A stretch of DNA of 62,619 nt. Source: Bacteriovoracaceae bacterium. Its GTDB lineage: Bacteria; Bdellovibrionota; Bacteriovoracia; Bacteriovoracales; Bacteriovoracaceae. A model generated the notes under the pieces. The model saw nothing but the letters and a program-made list of their open reading frames with translations, did not search any database and was not told the DNA's origin. The stretch is from NCBI GenBank assembly GCA_028101965.1, contig JAOHMI010000007.1, positions 1-62,619 of the forward strand, read 5' to 3'. The translations under genes were made by a program, and so were the position numbers. Positions within the stretch are counted from its first letter, which is position 1. The number at the start of each line of letters is the position of its first letter. Below are positions 1 through 8,799 of this stretch, piece after piece.

Positions 1-263
1 AATAATTGAATCATTGTATGAACTACTCTGGCAAACACAAATCCCCAAGCTAAATAAACAAAAATTAAATCATTTGGAATTTTGATAAAAGCAAAGAGAG
101 AAACCGCTAGAAAATGAATTGGAGTTTCATGTAAATTAATTACGTTCCTATTTGCATTTTCAATACTTGTAACGTTTTTGGGATTGGCCAATCTTCTCTG
201 TTTAAGAACAATGAGAACAAATAGAGTTAGCAGAAAAAGAGCGAAGCAAGGATATAGAATCAT
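1..263 (-). CDS. MAPEG-family membrane protein (partial, 3' end off window)
   Basis: An 87-codon open frame runs off the left edge from an ATG at 263. It is preceded by AGGAAG at good spacing. The protein starts with a hydrophobic helix (about residues 2-19), then a basic RR loop. A second hydrophobic stretch follows NLHETPIHFL, and then AWGFVFARVVHTMIQ. The pattern of N..E..P.HF followed by W..v..R..H is typical of MAPEG proteins, which are small four-helix membrane proteins related to glutathione-dependent enzymes. The C-terminal half is missing only because the window ends. The substrate cannot be inferred. Confidence 0.7.
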   Translation of the reverse strand, partial: MILYPCFALFLLTLFVLIVLKQRRLANPKNVTSIENANRNVINLHETPIHFLAVSLFAFIKIPNDLIFVYLAWGFVFARVVHTMIQL

Positions 264-334
264 TTCTCTTCCTATTATAAGAGGTTAATAAATAATATTT
301 AACCTTTTATTTTATAATATTAAAAGTATATGCT

Positions 335-778
335 CTAATTTATTTGTTTTTCGAAATTATCAATAGCGGACTGCCAGAAACCTTCTGGAGCTCCTTGAGG
401 AAAACAGGGAATCGATTCATCTAAATTAGACCAAGATGTCTTTGAATCAGTATAGATTGAAGCCAAAGGATATGAATCCATATCATCATCCAAGCAACCA
501 GCAGGTACGATAACATGATTCTCTTCTTTGATTACCGAAGGAACACGGCAACCGCATTTAAGACAAAATGGTCTTTTATCCCCATCTTTTGGTTTGTAAT
601 TGTTAATACTTTCTTCACCGCTAATCAATTCAAATAGATCTGTGGTGGTATGTAGGAATGTTCCAAAGGCTGAGCCACTAGCTTTTCGGCATCGTGAGCA
701 ATAACAATTATTTATTCCAATAAAAGGAAGACGAATTTTAAACTTAACTTCTCCACACAAACAAGAACCGTTTATCAT
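335..778 (-). CDS. GFA-family (CENP-V/GFA domain) zinc protein
   Basis: A 147-residue protein with the full cysteine layout of the GFA fold: C6 and C8 in CLCG, C25/C27/C30 in CYCSRCRKASGSAF, and C72/C75/C77 in FCLKCGCR. These residues bind two zinc ions in the family. Some members were reported as glutathione-dependent formaldehyde-activating enzymes, but most have no proven substrate. There is no signal peptide, so it should be cytoplasmic. AGGAATTAATT precedes the ATG. It lies 49 bp downstream of the 66-residue zinc-ribbon protein on the same strand, so the two may be co-transcribed. Confidence 0.8.
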   Translation of the reverse strand: MINGSCLCGEVKFKIRLPFIGINNCYCSRCRKASGSAFGTFLHTTTDLFELISGEESINNYKPKDGDKRPFCLKCGCRVPSVIKEENHVIVPAGCLDDDMDSYPLASIYTDSKTSWSNLDESIPCFPQGAPEGFWQSAIDNFEKQIN

Positions 779-827
779 AATTAATTCCTACTAATCAAAG
801 AGCATAAAATACTTAAAGAGAATAAAT

Positions 828-1028
828 TTATTTCTTTTTGTTAATTTGATTTTCATACTTTGCGATTTCTTCGGGGCTTAGAGAAGAGCGATCTAGTTTC
901 TTAAAGCTTTTTATTGAGTTAAGCATTTGTTCACATCTATGAAGAGCTCCATCGCCATCAATTGGCTGACTCTTCCGACCATCTTTTATCCATGTAATTT
1001 CATCGTTACAATATTTACACTTTGCCAA
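828..1028 (-). CDS. Small zinc-ribbon-like conserved hypothetical protein
   Basis: A 66-residue protein starting at TTG, supported by GGAG five bases upstream. CKYC near the N-terminus and a later histidine and cysteine (LHRCEQ) could bind one metal ion. The segment ITWIKDGRKSQPIDGDG resembles small uncharacterised bacterial proteins of the type W...dGk..P.d..G..H. The C-terminal third is charged and probably helical. There is no export signal. Function is unknown; the zinc site is inferred from the spacing of Cys and His. Confidence 0.6.
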   Translation of the reverse strand: MAKCKYCNDEITWIKDGRKSQPIDGDGALHRCEQMLNSIKSFKKLDRSSLSPEEIAKYENQINKKK

Positions 1029-1132
1029 AACAACTCCAAGATTTTGATTTCAACTATATAATAAACACGAAAACCAAATTATAGCAGAAAATAAGTCAAA
1101 GTGGAGAACTTATCTATCTAATAATAATTTTT

Positions 1133-2227
1133 TTATTTTTGTTTATTTGCTTTTGAAATTATCCTATTTTTAAGGTCGGCAAAACTAGTGAATACATACT
1201 TACCTTCATTTATGTGAACTAACTCTTCCTTTATCAATCTCCTTGTTTCCAACTCCTGAATGTTATAGTCTTCACAAAGTAAATTGACTAAATTTAATGT
1301 TAATATCTTTTCTGCAAATTCATACTCTTTATTATTCATTATAAAAGTAACAAGAGAATTCAATATATAAATTGAACTTACTGCTTTTCCGGCAACATAC
1401 TTCGAGACTAACACTGAGTGCATAGAATCATTAATAATTTTATTCCCACTACGATCTTCCATGTAGGTGTTTAACAACTCACCAACTTTGTCATCAACTT
1501 CACTTGAGGCAAAATGAATTCCTATGACTCTCCCTATATCATTTAATAAAGGAGAACCTGAGTTTCCTCCATAAGTTTGGACCCCATGAAAAATAATATT
1601 CTTCTTGAGAAGAATCGCAGCATTATTTTGAAATGCGCCTTGAAGTCCCATATGCATAGCATTCCCAATTATTGTAATTCCATCATAAGCAGCTTGAAAG
1701 AAGTCTGATAAAATAAACGGTGTAAACTTATTACTTAAATTCTTATCATCAGTACTATTATGCATATCAATAATACAAAAATCCTCTAAATCATCACAAT
1801 ATTCAACTTTCCGGCACAGGAATTCATCATCGTCTTTAGACTTGATTTTAAATCTGCCACAGTTATCTTGATATCCAAAAACATGCTTATTAGTTATAAC
1901 GAGATTAGTTCCTAGATAAAAAGCGGTGGCGCGTTTTCCGCCATGCCCAGGAGTAGCTTCAAAAACAGATTGCCCATAAAATTTTTCGAAATTATGTTGC
2001 TGTTTTAATATTTTGATATAATCAAATGGAACATCCGATGTCTCTACTCTAAATTTATCGTCCTTAATATATACTCCAGTTAAAAAAAAATTTTCTTCCT
2101 TAACAGCTTTTACATCTTTAAATATAGAATGAGGACCAGCTTTTTTATAATCATTACCTAAAAGATTAAAAGAAGTATAAGCTAAAAAGATTATAATAAT
2201 AGATCGCTTACCAAGAGTCTGTGTCAT
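1133..2227 (-). CDS. Secreted trypsin-like serine protease
   Basis: A 364-residue protein with an N-terminal basic and hydrophobic signal-like segment (residues 7-24). The catalytic triad is readable: H115 in ITNKHVF, D154 in DFCIID and S224 in GGNSGSPLL. The GxSGxP form of the serine motif is common in V8/HtrA-like and trypsin-like S1 proteases. Cysteines 123, 138, 144 and 151 could form disulfides after export. About 120 residues follow the protease domain with no domain I recognise. No Shine-Dalgarno is obvious before the ATG. It is a single gene with its own upstream region. It probably degrades extracellular or periplasmic protein. Confidence 0.8.
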   Translation of the reverse strand: MTQTLGKRSIIIIFLAYTSFNLLGNDYKKAGPHSIFKDVKAVKEENFFLTGVYIKDDKFRVETSDVPFDYIKILKQQHNFEKFYGQSVFEATPGHGGKRATAFYLGTNLVITNKHVFGYQDNCGRFKIKSKDDDEFLCRKVEYCDDLEDFCIIDMHNSTDDKNLSNKFTPFILSDFFQAAYDGITIIGNAMHMGLQGAFQNNAAILLKKNIIFHGVQTYGGNSGSPLLNDIGRVIGIHFASSEVDDKVGELLNTYMEDRSGNKIINDSMHSVLVSKYVAGKAVSSIYILNSLVTFIMNNKEYEFAEKILTLNLVNLLCEDYNIQELETRRLIKEELVHINEGKYVFTSFADLKNRIISKANKQK

Positions 2228-2383
2228 ACAATTATAATAATTTGAAAGTCATTTTTTCGTAGATTTTAAATTAATAAATTAAACAACTTGAAAATTTTAC
2301 ATGATTTAAACCTAATGAAATGATTTTAGACAATTCATTGATTAGAAATATTCTTTTAAACTAAGGGCATCTACAAACTCATT

Positions 2384-2812
2384 TCAGATGTGACACTCTT
2401 TACTTAAACATTCTAAAATTCTCGTCCAACCACTTGTATGATCTTTAATCGATCCTTCATGCGGTAATAATTCGTGCATTAAGGTTAGCTCACATGATTT
2501 ATCACTCAACGACTCAATCGAAATTGTAACCAGAGAGTCTTTATTATCTGTATTAAAAGAATTCCATGTAAATTGAATTTTCTTAGCCCGGTCTAAAATT
2601 TTGTACTCTCCAAAATGTGGAAGCGTGCTTTCTCCAACGGACATATCAAATTGAAACTTACCACCAACTTGAGCATCTATAATAGGATTTGGAACGGTTA
2701 TACCCTCTCCTGGACACATCCATTTTTTGATAGATTCTACATTTAGCCAAGCATCGTATACCATCTCAGAGGACACAGGGAATATTTTAGTTAATTGAAT
2801 TTTATCACTCAT
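2384..2812 (-). CDS. SRPBCC (AHSA1-like) domain protein
   Basis: A 142-residue single-domain protein. It begins with beta-strand IQLTKIFPVSSEMVYDAWLN, then WMCPGEG and the glycine-rich VGGKFQFDM. Its end, HTSGWTRILECL, forms the C-terminal helix of the START/Bet-v1-like fold (AHSA1 branch). These proteins bind small hydrophobic ligands; the ligand here is unknown. The start overlaps the stop of the upstream ArsR gene by 8 bp (ATGAGTGA) with GGAG in front, so translation is coupled. ArsR plus SRPBCC is a recurrent bacterial pair in which the regulator controls the ligand-binding protein. Confidence 0.85.
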   Translation of the reverse strand: MSDKIQLTKIFPVSSEMVYDAWLNVESIKKWMCPGEGITVPNPIIDAQVGGKFQFDMSVGESTLPHFGEYKILDRAKKIQFTWNSFNTDNKDSLVTISIESLSDKSCELTLMHELLPHEGSIKDHTSGWTRILECLSKECHI

Positions 2813-3122
2813 TATCTACTCCTTTTTGAGTTAAAAAATTATCTAGTGCGTTTAATTTTGAATTCCAAAAATCAGTCATGCTTTCAGCCCACTCTTTAAC
2901 CTCACCGAGACCTTCAGAATGAACAGAGTAGAGTCTCCTTTGAGCCTCTTTTTTAACTTTTACCAATCTGAACTCTTTTAAAACTTTTAAATGTTGAGAA
3001 ACCGCCGGCTTACTTATCTTGAAATTATTTGAAATATCCGTGGCCGTCATTTCTCCCTGCTTGCAGAGAAGTTCTATAATTTCTTTTCGTGTATTATCTG
3101 CTAAAGCAGCGAACTGGTTCAT
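2805..3122 (-). CDS. ArsR-family winged-helix transcriptional repressor
   Basis: A protein of about 105 residues with a winged HTH: ALADNTRKEIIELL, then the recognition helix region ISKPAVSQHLKVLKE, and a wing at VKVKKEAQRRLY. No metal-binding CxC motif is present, so it is not a classical arsenic sensor. I chose ATG 3122 (MNQF) because an in-frame ATG at 3131 lies inside the predicted -10 box. The promoter carries palindromes that fit autoregulation. The downstream SRPBCC gene overlaps by 8 bp. Together they form a two-gene operon in which the ArsR protein likely represses both genes. Confidence 0.85.
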   Translation of the reverse strand: MNQFAALADNTRKEIIELLCKQGEMTATDISNNFKISKPAVSQHLKVLKEFRLVKVKKEAQRRLYSVHSEGLGEVKEWAESMTDFWNSKLNALDNFLTQKGVDNE

Positions 3123-3129
3123 AAAACCC

Positions 3130-3158
3130 ATTATTAAGTAATTACTTAATTAAGTCAA
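3130..3158 (-). promoter_or_regulatory. Sigma-70-like promoter of the ArsR-SRPBCC operon
   Basis: On the minus strand a near-consensus -35 TTGACT (3158-3153) is followed by exactly 17 bp and a -10 AATAAT (3135-3130). Transcription would begin about 7 bp downstream, at or next to ATG 3122. The mRNA would therefore be leaderless, in keeping with the absence of a Shine-Dalgarno sequence. Confidence 0.6.
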
Positions 3159-3165
3159 GACTTAA
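3133..3165. promoter_or_regulatory. Tandem palindromic operators over the ArsR promoter
   Basis: A perfect 18 bp palindrome (3133-3150, core TTAAGTAATTACTTAA) fills the spacer and touches the -10 box. A second inverted repeat, TTAAGTC-AA-GACTTAA (3150-3165), covers the -35. ArsR-family repressors bind AT-rich palindromes placed like this, so both are good operator candidates. The half-site TTAAGT is shared by the two. Confidence 0.6.
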
Positions 3166-3202
3166 ATATTGATCTTTAATAGTTTCAGGTTAATAACTAA
3201 TT

Positions 3203-3308
3203 AACCGGGTGACTCTAGTGGTGAAGATTGAATCTTCAAGTACTTATCTATTTTAATTTTTAATCATTTTGATCACTTACAAGCTATCACCACTATTGTC
3301 ACCCGGTT
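3203..3308. repeat. MITE-like inverted repeat
   Basis: The two ends are 22 bp inverted arms (3203-3224 and 3287-3308) that match at 20 of 22 positions; the outer core is AACCGGGTGAC. They enclose about 62 bp of AT-rich sequence with no ORF and a small internal palindrome, GAAGATTGAATCTTC (3223-3237). The G+C-rich arms stand out from the surroundings. It could be a miniature inverted-repeat element, a remnant of IS ends or a long-loop hairpin. The next 258 bp, up to the following gene, show nothing I can name. Confidence 0.45.
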
Positions 3309-3566
3309 AGTTAAATTCAAATAAAGAGGAAGCCTCAAACCTGAAAGCATAAGTTTCTTCAACACTTTAAAAGAGTAAACTATAATTAAATTTGAATAAA
3401 TTTGTTCAGCAGGGATTTTTAATTATGAAGAGAGAGATGCCTCAAGATCGACTAAATTTCTAAAAGAGGAATTGTTAGGGCAAGAAAAAAAAAGCTTGTC
3501 TATAAAGATAAATAAGCATCAAAATCATTGAATTATTTCTCGTCTTCTTAACAAATCAATAATAAT

Positions 3567-4085
3567 TTAATTATCCTCGACTACATTCTTTAATGCTTCA
3601 TTCATGGAGTCTAGCATCTTAGGAACATTTTGCTCCACCATTCCCCACATTAATGGAACCATCATTCCACTAAAGGTTTCTTTGTGAACTAACTTAGTTC
3701 CAGTACTGGTTTCTTCAAGTTCTAATACTTTTCCATTGGTCATAATAAAATCGGCCATCATATTTGCAGTCCAAGTGATATTTTTGGATTCTTCAAAATT
3801 GGTTATAACTGGTTCATAGGTTTGACCTGCTTTCCCTTCTTTTCCATTATGGCCAGACATCGTTATAATTAGCTTTTCTTCTAGAGCAGCATTTCCCTTG
3901 GAATCTTTTATTATTGGACTCCAATCCTTCCATCCTTCAATATTAGCGAGGACCATCCACACTTCATCAGGAGACGCAGAAATCTCAATTTCAGTTGTCA
4001 CAACTCTTGTCTCTTTACCAGATAACCATAGGCCCGCTCCAGCAACCACTATTAACACCAGCCCAACTATTCCAATTTTTTTCAT
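3567..4085 (-). CDS. Membrane-anchored SRPBCC-family protein
   Basis: A 172-residue protein. Residues 4-22 (IGIVGLVLIVVAGAGLWL) form a signal anchor or uncleaved signal. The rest is a polyketide cyclase/dehydrase-type SRPBCC domain: IEISASPDEVWMVLANIEG followed by W..WSP, central ITWTANMM, and a C-terminal helix ending in MNEALKNVVED. The domain should face the periplasm and may bind a lipid-like ligand. It is the second SRPBCC protein in 2 kb, but sequence and location differ from the ArsR-linked one. It appears monocistronic. Confidence 0.75.
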   Translation of the reverse strand: MKKIGIVGLVLIVVAGAGLWLSGKETRVVTTEIEISASPDEVWMVLANIEGWKDWSPIIKDSKGNAALEEKLIITMSGHNGKEGKAGQTYEPVITNFEESKNITWTANMMADFIMTNGKVLELEETSTGTKLVHKETFSGMMVPLMWGMVEQNVPKMLDSMNEALKNVVEDN

Positions 4086-4163
4086 GATTCCTCCATCAAT
4101 TTAGCCATTTTTAATTGAGAGAAATATAGCCCAATATTTTTGCTTTTAATAGCTTTTGCGCAA

Positions 4164-4276
4164 TTAAGTAAATATTTCGCCTTCTTTAAAATCAAGAAAA
4201 ATCTTCACTATTCCATCAATAACTAATAAACCTTTAGGAGTTAATTCTGATCTAGTGTATTCAATACGTTTCCCAA
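4164..4276 (-). pseudogene. Possible 3' remnant of an unidentified gene
   Basis: An open minus-strand frame reads like protein (NFGKRIEYTRSELTPKGLLV, then IDGIVKIFLDFKEG) and ends in TAA at 4164-4166. It stays open into the antisense of the sulP start but has no ATG and no ribosome site. It may be the tail of a gene whose 5' part was lost when the sulP segment arrived. I cannot assign a family, and chance is not excluded. Confidence 0.2.
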
Positions 4277-4295
4277 AATTAGTAAGGACTATTAA

Positions 4296-5813
4296 ATGCC
4301 AATCTTCCAACGATTTAAGCAATCGAATTTTAAAATCGAAATACTTTCTGGTTTAACAGTAGCTCTAGCCCTGGTTCCAGAAGCTGTTGCCTTTGCCTTT
4401 GTTGCGGGAGTTGAGCCACTGGTTGGTCTTTACGCCGCTTTTATGATTTGTTTAATCACATCTATTTTTGGTGGAAGACCTGGTATGATCTCAGGTGCTA
4501 CAGGTGCTCTTGCGGTTGTTATGGTAAGTCTAGTTGCTAATCATGGAGTTCAATACTTATTCAGTGCCGTTATTCTTATGGGTATTCTGCAAGTGCTTAT
4601 GGGACTGCTGAAGCTTGGAAAATTTATTCGATTAGTTCCTGAAGCTGTCATTTTAGGCTTTGTAAATGGCCTTGCCATTGTCATTTTTTTGGCCCAACTT
4701 GGGCAATTTAAATCTCCAATAACTGGTGAATGGCTCGATCTAACAAGCCTAGCTATTATGCTCAGCCTAATTGCATTAACTATGGCAATTATAGTCTTAC
4801 TACCAAAACTCACTAAATCTTTTCCCTCCTCTCTAGCAGCTATTCTAACCATCACAGGCCTTGCTATACTTTTTGATATACCAACAAAATCAGTTGGGGA
4901 CTTGGCAAGTATCAAGGGTGGACTACCAATATTCAATTTCCCTGATGTCCCCTATAGTTGGGAAACGCTAAAAATTATATTTCCCTATTCTTTAATTTTA
5001 GCCGGTATTGGGCTTATAGAATCTCTTCTTACTTTAACTCTAATAGATGAAATAACTGAAACTCGAGGAAATAGTAACAGAGAATGTGTTGCTCAGGGTG
5101 CCGCCAATATCGTCACTGGATTTTTTGGTGGTATGGGTGGCTGTGCTATGATTGGTCAAAGTATTATTAATATTTCGAGTGGTGCTCGTGGAAGACTCTC
5201 TGGTATTACTGCTGCCATTTGTTTATTGGCCTTTATCCTTTATGGCTCAAGTCTCATCGCCATAGTTCCCGTAGCTGCACTTGTCGGTGTTATGTTTATG
5301 GTTTGTGTAGGAACTTTTGAATGGACTAGCTTTCAATATCTATCCAAAATGCCTAAATCAGATTCTATTGTTCTAATTCTCGTATCAGGATTAACAGTTG
5401 TATTTGATCTTGCCATCGCAGTAATCGCTGGGGTGATCGTTTCAGCCTTAGTTTTTGCCTGGCAAAGTGCAATTCGAATTCGTGCGCGAAAAACCGACCT
5501 TCCCAATGGATCTAAACTTTATGAAATTTGGGGACCATTATTCTTCGCCTCGACAGCAGTTTTCCAAGACAAATTTACTCCAAAAGATGATCCAGATGAG
5601 ATCATTGTGGATTTTGCTGAGTCACGAATTTCAGATCATAGTGGTATTGAGGCGGTTCAAAAGCTTACTCAACGTTATGCTAAGATCGGTAAGAAAGTTC
5701 GATTGCGTCACTTAAGTCAAGACTGTCGCCGACTCCTTGATCGAGCAAGTGCTATGATTGAGGTTAATATTGAAGAAGATCCTCATTACTCAGTAGCAAC
5801 TGACAATGTCTAA
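4296..5813 (+). CDS. SulP-family inorganic anion transporter with STAS domain
   Basis: A 505-residue inner-membrane protein with the SulP N-terminal signature GLTVALALVPEAVAFAFVAG, roughly 11-13 hydrophobic segments to about residue 395, and a conserved NSNREC-VAQGAANIVTGFFGGMGG region. A cytoplasmic STAS-like domain follows (about 405-500; DEIIVDFAESRISDHSGIEA). SulP carriers move sulfate, bicarbonate or dicarboxylates; this short bacterial form could be a bicarbonate or sulfate carrier, but no partner gene decides it. AAGGA precedes the ATG. It is a single gene, convergent with the LamG lipoprotein gene. Confidence 0.88.
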   Translation: MPIFQRFKQSNFKIEILSGLTVALALVPEAVAFAFVAGVEPLVGLYAAFMICLITSIFGGRPGMISGATGALAVVMVSLVANHGVQYLFSAVILMGILQVLMGLLKLGKFIRLVPEAVILGFVNGLAIVIFLAQLGQFKSPITGEWLDLTSLAIMLSLIALTMAIIVLLPKLTKSFPSSLAAILTITGLAILFDIPTKSVGDLASIKGGLPIFNFPDVPYSWETLKIIFPYSLILAGIGLIESLLTLTLIDEITETRGNSNRECVAQGAANIVTGFFGGMGGCAMIGQSIINISSGARGRLSGITAAICLLAFILYGSSLIAIVPVAALVGVMFMVCVGTFEWTSFQYLSKMPKSDSIVLILVSGLTVVFDLAIAVIAGVIVSALVFAWQSAIRIRARKTDLPNGSKLYEIWGPLFFASTAVFQDKFTPKDDPDEIIVDFAESRISDHSGIEAVQKLTQRYAKIGKKVRLRHLSQDCRRLLDRASAMIEVNIEEDPHYSVATDNV

Positions 5814-5859
5814 TAACAATTGGTTAATTTTTTTTTGAAAACTGTTTAATTTAAACTTC

Positions 5860-8799
5860 TCAATGATTCAAATAATTTTGAATTTCCCCAAGATCACTCC
5901 CACTCTTTTCAGAGTCAAAGATTAGTAAGTTTTTAACTTGATTCGTTTCGCTAGTGTCACTAAAAAAGTAATGGGTATTATTAATGTCATCAACAAAAGA
6001 GGAATAAGATAAGTCTATAACATTATCTGAATTATCAAATAGAAAATCATTGCCTTCATTATCATTTGCCACATGCATCGCTGGTGCATTTGGCGCATTC
6101 AACTCTGTTTCAGCATCGTTATGCCAATTGCCTGATGGATTTGAAATACTTGTTCCAGCAGCACTAGAAGAATTATCAGAAAGAGCGGGAACTCGTACAT
6201 CTGTATTAGTTATTTTAATATCTTTAAAATAATACACATCACCATCGGCATCCACTGGTGCTGAAGTATTAGTATAAGGGATTATTCGAAAATCAGTGTC
6301 AGCTGGAGCGGTAAATAAATTCTCGAATTCATACCAATCCCCTTCTATATTATAATGATCCCCATCAGTCATAACAGTTCCATTGGCATAAGCAAAGGCG
6401 ACTCCATTAATTGTTTGACCGCTTGGTATATAGACCTTACCAGTTACCTTATAGTTGACACCGCTAATTAAAAAGGAAGTAGTAGTATGTTGTGAAACAT
6501 GCCAATTAGAGCCTCCGCCTAAGGTAAATCTTGCCACATCGTCTTCTCCATTAATGCTATCGATGTTTCCATCGATAGAGCCACCAGAAAGGACTAAAAC
6601 CCAGCTATCAGTACCTGAACTAAAGTCGCTACTGTAAACTTCGTATTCGCTTGTAAAGCCATTTTTTAAATTATAATGATAATTATTTTGAGTAGTCCCC
6701 CATGCATTAGACAAAGTGAAATTAGTAAGTGTTCCATGAAACTCATTCCCAGATATATCAAAGATAGTTGAACCAGAACCTTCCGCCAGAGGGTATTGAT
6801 AATGAGTATCACCATCAATAGTAAGCTTAAAGTTTACCAAACTTCCTAAATATGGATATATGGGCGTAGAAGCTGAGTATTCACCAAGTCTGCTACTAGT
6901 AGTGATATTAAGACTTGATGATTCGGCAACAGTCACCTCTTCAATTTCATTTCCATCCGTATCTAATACAGTCATAACTATATTACTGCCATCCCAGGAG
7001 GCTTCGAATTGATACCAAGTATTATCATTGTAGGTTCCCGAAGTGCTATGATTTGATGAATTATGCTTTATACCAACCTCTCCAGTTGCTCTTACCAAAG
7101 CACTAAATCCATCGCTTCCCCCATCATTCGCGCTAAAGATAATATTAGCACTACTTGTATTTGTTTTAAATTTAAAACTCACTGAGTACGAAGCTGGAGA
7201 CCCTAACGCATCAGATAATTGCACATAGTCGTCAACACCATCAAAAGTTAACGCATTTGAATTCACTAAATTAAAATCATATTTAACTCGACTTGAGTAT
7301 TGAAGAGTATTCCCTAAAATATCAACGGATGTATTTGATTCGTCTCTTGGAATAAGAATATCTAAAGCGTTAACTGAAATTGCATCCCAATTCCCAATGG
7401 TATCATCCCAATCACTAATACCAAATCCTTGCCAATGATGATCATAGGAACCATCAGAGGTCAGATCCAATTTAACATTACTTAAAATGATATTATCTAA
7501 AATAAAAGAACCCTTGAAGGTATTTAAACCTAAACCCGACATGGAGGTTAAATCAAGGCCCACATATTTAACTAAATGCTCTTCTCCGTCAGATAGAGCA
7601 GTATATAAATCATCTCTTGTGTCACCTATTAAAACATTATCCACATAAACAGCTGGGCTACCTACGTTTGTAAATGAATCGGAAACACCATTATCTTCAT
7701 AGGTACCGATAGCAAAACCGCCAATTGCATCATTGCTCACACAAACACCAATGGTATCATCGCTAATGACTACTTTAAACTCAATTGTTGCATTTGTTAT
7801 TCCCGTGAAAGGGGAGCCATCTATTAAGGTTATATCCTCATTCGTATCATAGAATAGTGTATGATTTTTATAACCAACATCATTTTGATAACTCTTTTTT
7901 ATTCCAGTGTCTACATTATGAAATGTACTTAAATCAGCATTAGTAATAGATCCATGATTATTATTTCCGGATGAGTCATAAGAAATAGATCCTGCACTTT
8001 CATCAGATTTAAAATGAAGAATAGCTCCATCTTTTATCCTATCCTCATATAAATCTAAAACTTCTGAAGAAGTTAATTCACTATCATAAACTATAAACTC
8101 TCTAACTTTTCCACCATAGTAATCAGAAGACTCTTTTCCAATATAATCTAAGTCTGAGTTTCCTGGTAAAGATAATCCCCCTGTGGTGTAAATCGATCCG
8201 TTCCACATCGTTTTTTCAACACCATTATAATAAATTTTAGTATTTCCTGATGAATTTCTCGTTACAGCAATATGAACCCAATCAGTAATCGAGGCATCTC
8301 CAGTTGGAGTAAAAACTGCTCCGCTATTTGCACGAAATTGTATTCTACCACTTGGTTCAATTCTTAAATAATCAGCTCCATTCATCCTTCCAAGAATAAA
8401 TCCATCACCTTTCACCCAAATTGAATAAGTAAATGCCGTACTAAGAGAGCCTATGCTGGACATATCAATATAATCATCCGTTCCATCAAATAGATAACAC
8501 TTCCCAGGCTGAATAGATCTTCTCTCGCTGGTCACATAATCCTTAACTAAAGAATTTGAAAAGGCACCACTTTCAAATAAGTTCCAGCTTATTAAATTAT
8601 TTAATTCAGTTATCGCACTTGTGCTATCTTGATTGGTACTGGTTGATCCTGAATTATTAAAATTTCCAGAACTCTCTGAAACATCGTTGACATTTACGCT
8701 ACCATTTTTTCTTTTTCCACATGAGGAAATTTTAAAAATGACCAAGATCATAATAATAAATGGATAAAATCTTTTACTCAATATCCAACTCGTTATCAA
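5860..8799 (-). CDS. Large LamG-domain lipoprotein
   Basis: A 979-residue protein. A hydrophobic segment ends in ISSC at residue 27, a plausible lipobox, so it should be lipid-anchored and probably surface or periplasmic. At least two concanavalin-A/LamG-like domains are visible: about 100-255 (CYLFDGTDDYIDMSS, then WVHIAVTRNSSGNTKIYYNG) and about 517-660 (ALTFDGVDDYVQLSD). A third beta-rich region near 730-860 resembles a carbohydrate-binding module. Such domains bind glycans or proteins, which fits attachment to cells or debris. The frame opens at TTG without a clear ribosome site; TTG near 8775 or ATG at codon 17 are alternatives. Confidence 0.7.
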   Translation of the reverse strand: MITSWILSKRFYPFIIMILVIFKISSCGKRKNGSVNVNDVSESSGNFNNSGSTSTNQDSTSAITELNNLISWNLFESGAFSNSLVKDYVTSERRSIQPGKCYLFDGTDDYIDMSSIGSLSTAFTYSIWVKGDGFILGRMNGADYLRIEPSGRIQFRANSGAVFTPTGDASITDWVHIAVTRNSSGNTKIYYNGVEKTMWNGSIYTTGGLSLPGNSDLDYIGKESSDYYGGKVREFIVYDSELTSSEVLDLYEDRIKDGAILHFKSDESAGSISYDSSGNNNHGSITNADLSTFHNVDTGIKKSYQNDVGYKNHTLFYDTNEDITLIDGSPFTGITNATIEFKVVISDDTIGVCVSNDAIGGFAIGTYEDNGVSDSFTNVGSPAVYVDNVLIGDTRDDLYTALSDGEEHLVKYVGLDLTSMSGLGLNTFKGSFILDNIILSNVKLDLTSDGSYDHHWQGFGISDWDDTIGNWDAISVNALDILIPRDESNTSVDILGNTLQYSSRVKYDFNLVNSNALTFDGVDDYVQLSDALGSPASYSVSFKFKTNTSSANIIFSANDGGSDGFSALVRATGEVGIKHNSSNHSTSGTYNDNTWYQFEASWDGSNIVMTVLDTDGNEIEEVTVAESSSLNITTSSRLGEYSASTPIYPYLGSLVNFKLTIDGDTHYQYPLAEGSGSTIFDISGNEFHGTLTNFTLSNAWGTTQNNYHYNLKNGFTSEYEVYSSDFSSGTDSWVLVLSGGSIDGNIDSINGEDDVARFTLGGGSNWHVSQHTTTSFLISGVNYKVTGKVYIPSGQTINGVAFAYANGTVMTDGDHYNIEGDWYEFENLFTAPADTDFRIIPYTNTSAPVDADGDVYYFKDIKITNTDVRVPALSDNSSSAAGTSISNPSGNWHNDAETELNAPNAPAMHVANDNEGNDFLFDNSDNVIDLSYSSFVDDINNTHYFFSDTSETNQVKNLLIFDSEKSGSDLGEIQNYLNH

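Noticed and set aside
2805-3131. Linking the ArsR gene to ArsH as an arsenic operon
   Set aside because: They are 15 kb apart, the ArsR protein has no metal-binding cysteines and its partner is an SRPBCC protein.
4550-4936. 128-codon minus-strand frame inside sulP
   Set aside because: It is antisense to a well-conserved transporter and mirrors its codon pattern; no ribosome site.
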